Part shown: positions 4,314 through 5,575 of the stretch, piece by piece | Position numbering within the stretch: the stretch's first letter is position 1 | Layout of the letters: every line of letters begins with the position of its first letter | From: Planctomycetota bacterium | GTDB lineage: Bacteria; Planctomycetota; Planctomycetia; Pirellulales; Thermoguttaceae | Length of the DNA stretch: 5,575 nt | Assembly (NCBI GenBank): GCA_013202535.1 | Contig: JABMRP010000643.1 | Location: 1-5,575, forward strand | Direction: 5' to 3' | Position numbers and translations under genes: made by a program | Notes under the pieces: model-generated | The model's input: the letters and a program-made list of their open reading frames with translations, nothing else | Database searches by the model: none | Told to the model about the DNA's origin: nothing

Positions 4314-5575
4314 TTAATGGGTGTCTTCCTTGTCCGCATAGACGTCGGGAAGGAGCGATTGCCAGCGCTCGGGCCAGTCGGATGACGGTTTGGCCAGAGG
4401 CTCGTCGACGGAGTCCGCGGCCAAGCGAATCAGGTTGAGCAGGAGCCGGTCGGCGGCCGGATCGCGGCCGAGATGTTCTTCGATGAGCAGGGTGTTGAAA
4501 ATGATCTTGCCTTTGCCGAAGGGGTAAATGGCGAGATCGACGCCGCTGAAATAGCCGCCTTCGCCGATACAGCCGATGCCAAAAGCGCCCGCCACGGTCT
4601 CGCCCTCGCTGGCGCCGATCAGCGACACGTTGGGCCATACGAGCCGGTAGTAGCCGTTGCCCATGAGCCGGTCGGATGGCATGCCTTCAAACGCGGCATG
4701 CGCCTTGACGAAGTGGTCGATGGACCACCAGCACGGCCGTCCGCCCGTGAGGTGGCCCTTGCTCCGCAGCGGCAGAAGTGCCAGCGGACCTTTTTCGCCG
4801 GCGCGGAATGCCTTGGGCATCAGGAAGACCGCAACGCTGCCGCGATCCACCCGCCCCATCAACTCCCGATAAGCATCCACGCTCCTGGGGTAGATGCCCG
4901 CGGTCGCCACGAGGATCACCTCGCGACGGGGCGGGGGTGCGGCCGGATCGTGGCGGCTGACCCCGATGCCACGCCCCCCCAGCCACTGCGAGAGCCTGGT
5001 TCCATAGTCGGCGACGGTTACGGGCACCCGCACGTCGGGCAGCGCTGCCGGATCGGAGAGATAGAACGGGCTCCGCGTCTCCACGGGCGACTCACCCTCA
5101 AGCCGCGCAACCACGGCGTAAGGACCGGGAGGTCCCTCGATTTTCACTGTTTGCCGCAGTGCGGGATGTACCATGACTGGCCCCGGCCCAACGCGCACGT
5201 CCTTGCCGATGCTCCAGACAATGCCGCGGGGGCCGACAATCTCGAACCGAGCGGGATAGTTGCCGGGCGGCAGTTCGTCCTCGTTGATGAGCAGGGCCTC
5301 TACGTCGAGAGTCTGCCCGCTGTAGAGACTGCTGCTGCTGGTGAAGATCGACCAGGTGACGGGGGCGAAGGCTGCCAGCAACGTCTCGGGCATATCTTGC
5401 TTAGGCTCGCGCCAAATCGTCGTGACCCCTTCGCCGGCCATGCAACTGTCGGTCTGACCGGTGAGGCTTATGCCGCACAACTTGGGGTTGGCTCGCAAGG
5501 CGTTCAAGGCGATCCGGCGGCTGTCGGCCTGGCGAGATTCGCTGGCGCGCACCAGGTCGCCGGGAGTGGGAAACG
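4314..5575 (-). CDS. Probable glycoside hydrolase family 2-like protein, C-terminal part (N-terminus beyond window)
   Basis: The frame is open from the right edge to a TAA at 4316-4314, giving 419 residues. Numbered from the first visible residue: 1-60 look like the end of a TIM-barrel hydrolase, with ALRANPKLCGISLTG (25-39), then GEG and WREPK (54-58). About 70-175 is an Ig-like beta domain (NEDELPPGNYPARFEI at 97-112). About 180-300 resembles the Rossmann/glutamine-amidotransferase-like domain seen after the barrel in beta-galactosidase-type enzymes. About 335-385 (GYFSGVDLAIYPFGKGKIIFNTLLIEEHLG, then DPAADRLLLNLIR) matches the end of that domain. In such enzymes this part is structural and not catalytic. 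The sugar-binding and catalytic regions would lie off the right edge, so activity cannot be judged. A GTG at 5552 could be a start, but the coding frame clearly continues upstream, and a 412-residue protein would begin mid-barrel. It converges on the oxidoreductase relic with a 10-base gap. The family call rests on recognition, and a GH42-like enzyme is the main alternative. Confidence 0.65.
   Translation of the reverse strand, partial: FPTPGDLVRASESRQADSRRIALNALRANPKLCGISLTGQTDSCMAGEGVTTIWREPKQDMPETLLAAFAPVTWSIFTSSSSLYSGQTLDVEALLINEDELPPGNYPARFEIVGPRGIVWSIGKDVRVGPGPVMVHPALRQTVKIEGPPGPYAVVARLEGESPVETRSPFYLSDPAALPDVRVPVTVADYGTRLSQWLGGRGIGVSRHDPAAPPPRREVILVATAGIYPRSVDAYRELMGRVDRGSVAVFLMPKAFRAGEKGPLALLPLRSKGHLTGGRPCWWSIDHFVKAHAAFEGMPSDRLMGNGYYRLVWPNVSLIGASEGETVAGAFGIGCIGEGGYFSGVDLAIYPFGKGKIIFNTLLIEEHLGRDPAADRLLLNLIRLAADSVDEPLAKPSSDWPERWQSLLPDVYADKEDTH

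Noticed and set aside
1..5575. CRISPR arrays, tRNA or rRNA genes, transposases or integrases
   Set aside because: I saw no regularly spaced repeats, no RNA-gene-like segments, and no transposase or integrase motifs in any frame. The only notable long repeat is the 39-base pair of oxidoreductase tails.

Overview
The window looks like chromosomal DNA of a Planctomycetes bacterium (Pirellulales-like). The reasons are a Tat-exported Gfo/Idh/MocA oxidoreductase, a multi-PAS sensor kinase with a periplasmic CXXCH domain, and a family-2-like glycoside hydrolase, in moderately GC-rich DNA with loose gene spacing. This placement comes from family recognition only; no marker gene is present.

Layout from left to right. 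(1) On the minus strand, 1634 down to 1 and running off the left edge, is a membrane-bound sensor histidine kinase: TM, periplasmic Tll0287-like/DUF3365 domain with CLKCH, TM, two PAS domains, coiled coil, and the first residues of HisKA. (2) A divergent intergenic region of about 450 bp holds a plausible sigma70-type promoter and a hairpin. (3) On the plus strand, 2085-3461, is a complete Tat-signal Gfo/Idh/MocA oxidoreductase with a strong Shine-Dalgarno sequence. (4) On the plus strand, 3462-4232, is a compact two-gene cassette: a 70-residue protein with a PIWSPHDAFE motif, overlapping the start of a small retropepsin-like (clan AA) aspartic protease. A TTGACA-17-TACGAT promoter precedes it, and a perfect palindrome covers its -35 box. 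(5) At 4233-4303 a coding relic repeats the last 12 codons and stop of the oxidoreductase (36 of 39 bases identical, all three differences synonymous). (6) On the minus strand, from the right edge down to 4314, is the C-terminal 419 residues of a probable glycoside hydrolase family 2-like protein with a Rossmann/glutamine-amidotransferase-like C-terminal region.

The most striking point is that the protease cassette lies exactly between two copies of the oxidoreductase's 3' end. Either a second oxidoreductase paralog was almost entirely replaced by the cassette, or the cassette entered at the 3' end of the oxidoreductase gene in an att-like manner, restoring the gene and displacing the original tail. 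The oxidoreductase and glycoside hydrolase fit a carbohydrate-processing neighbourhood. The protease pair appears to be an independent unit with its own regulation.
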